A stretch of DNA of 6,411 nt from an uncultured Spirochaetales bacterium. Its GTDB lineage: Bacteria; Spirochaetota; Spirochaetia; Sphaerochaetales; Sphaerochaetaceae. The position numbers and the translations under genes were made by a program. Positions 5,825 through 6,411 of this stretch are shown here, piece after piece (the first letter of the stretch is position 1; every line of letters begins with the position of its first letter). The notes under the pieces are model-generated. The model ran no database searches, was not told the DNA's origin, and was given only the letters and a program-made list of their open reading frames with translations. The DNA lies in contig CAMEXG010000119.1 in NCBI GenBank assembly GCA_945947045.1, forward strand, positions 1-6,411, written 5' to 3'.

Positions 5825-6388
5825 CCTTGCAAGTGTAAGTTTATCGACATAACCGAGGTCTCCTCCAATAGGGATTCCTGAAGCAAGTCGGGTAAGAGTC
5901 AAGTTTTCAAAAGAAGATAAGAGTTGCCTTATAAATAAGGCAGTAGTGTCTCCTTCTTCAGTAGGGTTTGTGGCTATTATTACTTCCCTGAAGTTTCCGT
6001 TCTCGATTCTCTCTTTAAGCTCTTTAAGTCTCAAGGACCCTGGCCCTATTCCGTTTATAGGGTTTATTGCTCCGCCAAGTACATGAAAGAGCCCGTTATA
6101 TACTCCAGATTGAGCGATGGAGAGCGTGTCTTGTGCTTGCTCGACTACACAGAGAATAGATTTGTCACGCTTCTCATCATCGCAGTAAGGGCATTTCTCC
6201 CCCTCTGTATAACATCCGCAGATAGGACAGGGGTGGATTTTTTCCTGAAGCGTAGATATTGATTCGCCTAAAGCTCTGTTGAAGTTGGAATCGGTGACGA
6301 TAAGGTGGTATGCAAGTCTGGTTGCAGACTTCTCTCCCATTCCGGGAAGCTTCTTCAACAGCTTTACAAGTTCATCAATGGCTGTCAT
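5798..6388 (-). CDS. recR: Recombination mediator protein RecR
   Basis: A 196-residue protein, the usual RecR length, acting in the cytoplasm in the RecFOR pathway that loads RecA onto single-stranded gaps. All domains are present in order: a helix-hairpin-helix DNA-binding segment with LPGMGEKSATRLAYHL (14-29); a zinc finger with Cys54, Cys57, Cys66 and Cys69; a Toprim domain starting at VVEQAQD (81-87, conserved acidic residue E83) and continuing through ATNPTEEGDTTA (139-150); and the C-terminal segment ASGIPIGGDLGYVDKLT (169-185) that helps form the ring tetramer. The ATG at 6386-6388 is preceded by GGAGG (complement of 6398-6402) at nine bases. It overlaps the stop of an upstream frame by ATGA, indicating translational coupling. 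Its stop lies within the convergent permease gene. No missing residues or frameshifts are visible. Confidence 0.97.
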   Translation of the reverse strand: MTAIDELVKLLKKLPGMGEKSATRLAYHLIVTDSNFNRALGESISTLQEKIHPCPICGCYTEGEKCPYCDDEKRDKSILCVVEQAQDTLSIAQSGVYNGLFHVLGGAINPINGIGPGSLRLKELKERIENGNFREVIIATNPTEEGDTTALFIRQLLSSFENLTLTRLASGIPIGGDLGYVDKLTLARSMRGRIKL

Positions 6389-6411
6389 GCCTGAAATCCT
6401 CCAAGCCCTAA
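6385..6411 (-). CDS. C-terminal end of an upstream gene, probably YbaB/EbfC nucleoid-associated protein (partial)
   Basis: Reading the minus strand from the window edge, one frame gives eight codons (LGLGGFQA) and then TGA, whose first bases overlap the recR ATG as ATGA. A Gly/Leu-rich tail is common in YbaB/EbfC proteins, and ybaB directly upstream of recR, often behind dnaX, is a widespread bacterial order. Too little is visible for a firm identification; the call rests on the overlap geometry and known gene order. Confidence 0.45.
   Translation of the reverse strand, partial: LGLGGFQA
6398..6402 (-). promoter_or_regulatory. Ribosome binding site of recR
   Basis: On the minus strand GGAGG lies nine bases before the recR ATG, inside the last codons of the upstream frame. 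It supports the chosen start. Confidence 0.7.

Noticed and set aside
5824..5900. Search for a bidirectional terminator at the convergent junction.
   Set aside because: No G/C-rich stem followed by a T-run was found on either strand near the overlap.

Overview
The window looks like chromosomal DNA of a low-to-moderate GC (roughly 40% by eye) anaerobic-type bacterium. The content would fit a host-associated spirochaete of the Treponema/Sphaerochaeta kind, but nothing seen here excludes a Firmicute, so the taxonomic call is inference only. No RNA genes, CRISPR arrays, insertion sequences or integrase-type elements are visible. Five complete protein genes and the last codons of a sixth fill almost the whole window.

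Left part (1-2542), sugar metabolism: an AT-rich leader with a plausible sigma70-type promoter precedes a GTG-started cytoplasmic (alpha/alpha)6-barrel glycosidase-like protein of the trehalase/GH63/MGH1-like superfamily (149-1570). A short spacer with a hairpin and a perfect TTGACA box follows, then a short-chain dehydrogenase strongly resembling gluconate 5-dehydrogenase / 5-ketogluconate reductase (1690-2493). A good intrinsic terminator (2516-2542) closes this unit. The two genes probably serve one catabolic route: an intracellular glycosidase acting on a small glycoside, and an oxidoreductase handling a sugar acid. The rest of that pathway is not in the window.

Middle part (2583-5824), uptake: a tight three-gene block encodes a lipoprotein solute-binding protein of the peptide/nickel/oligosaccharide (SBP_bac_5) family and two membrane permeases of the DppB and DppC types. 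The ATPase genes that normally complete such a transporter are absent here. The block ends directly against a convergent gene.

Right part (5798-6411, minus strand), DNA repair: recR overlaps the 3' end of the dppC-like gene by 27 bp tail to tail. Its own start overlaps, by ATGA, the stop of an upstream frame of which only eight codons plus the stop are visible, most likely ybaB/ebfC by the usual ybaB-recR gene order.

The most unusual points are: the glycosidase-like protein appears to lack the catalytic Asp at the canonical trehalase/GH63 position while keeping the other landmarks; the ABC transporter operon has no ATPase; the binding-protein gene has almost no ribosome binding site and a -10-like box placed so that the mRNA could be leaderless; and the convergent genes overlap with no visible terminator. 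I see no strong evidence for a wholly new system in this window.
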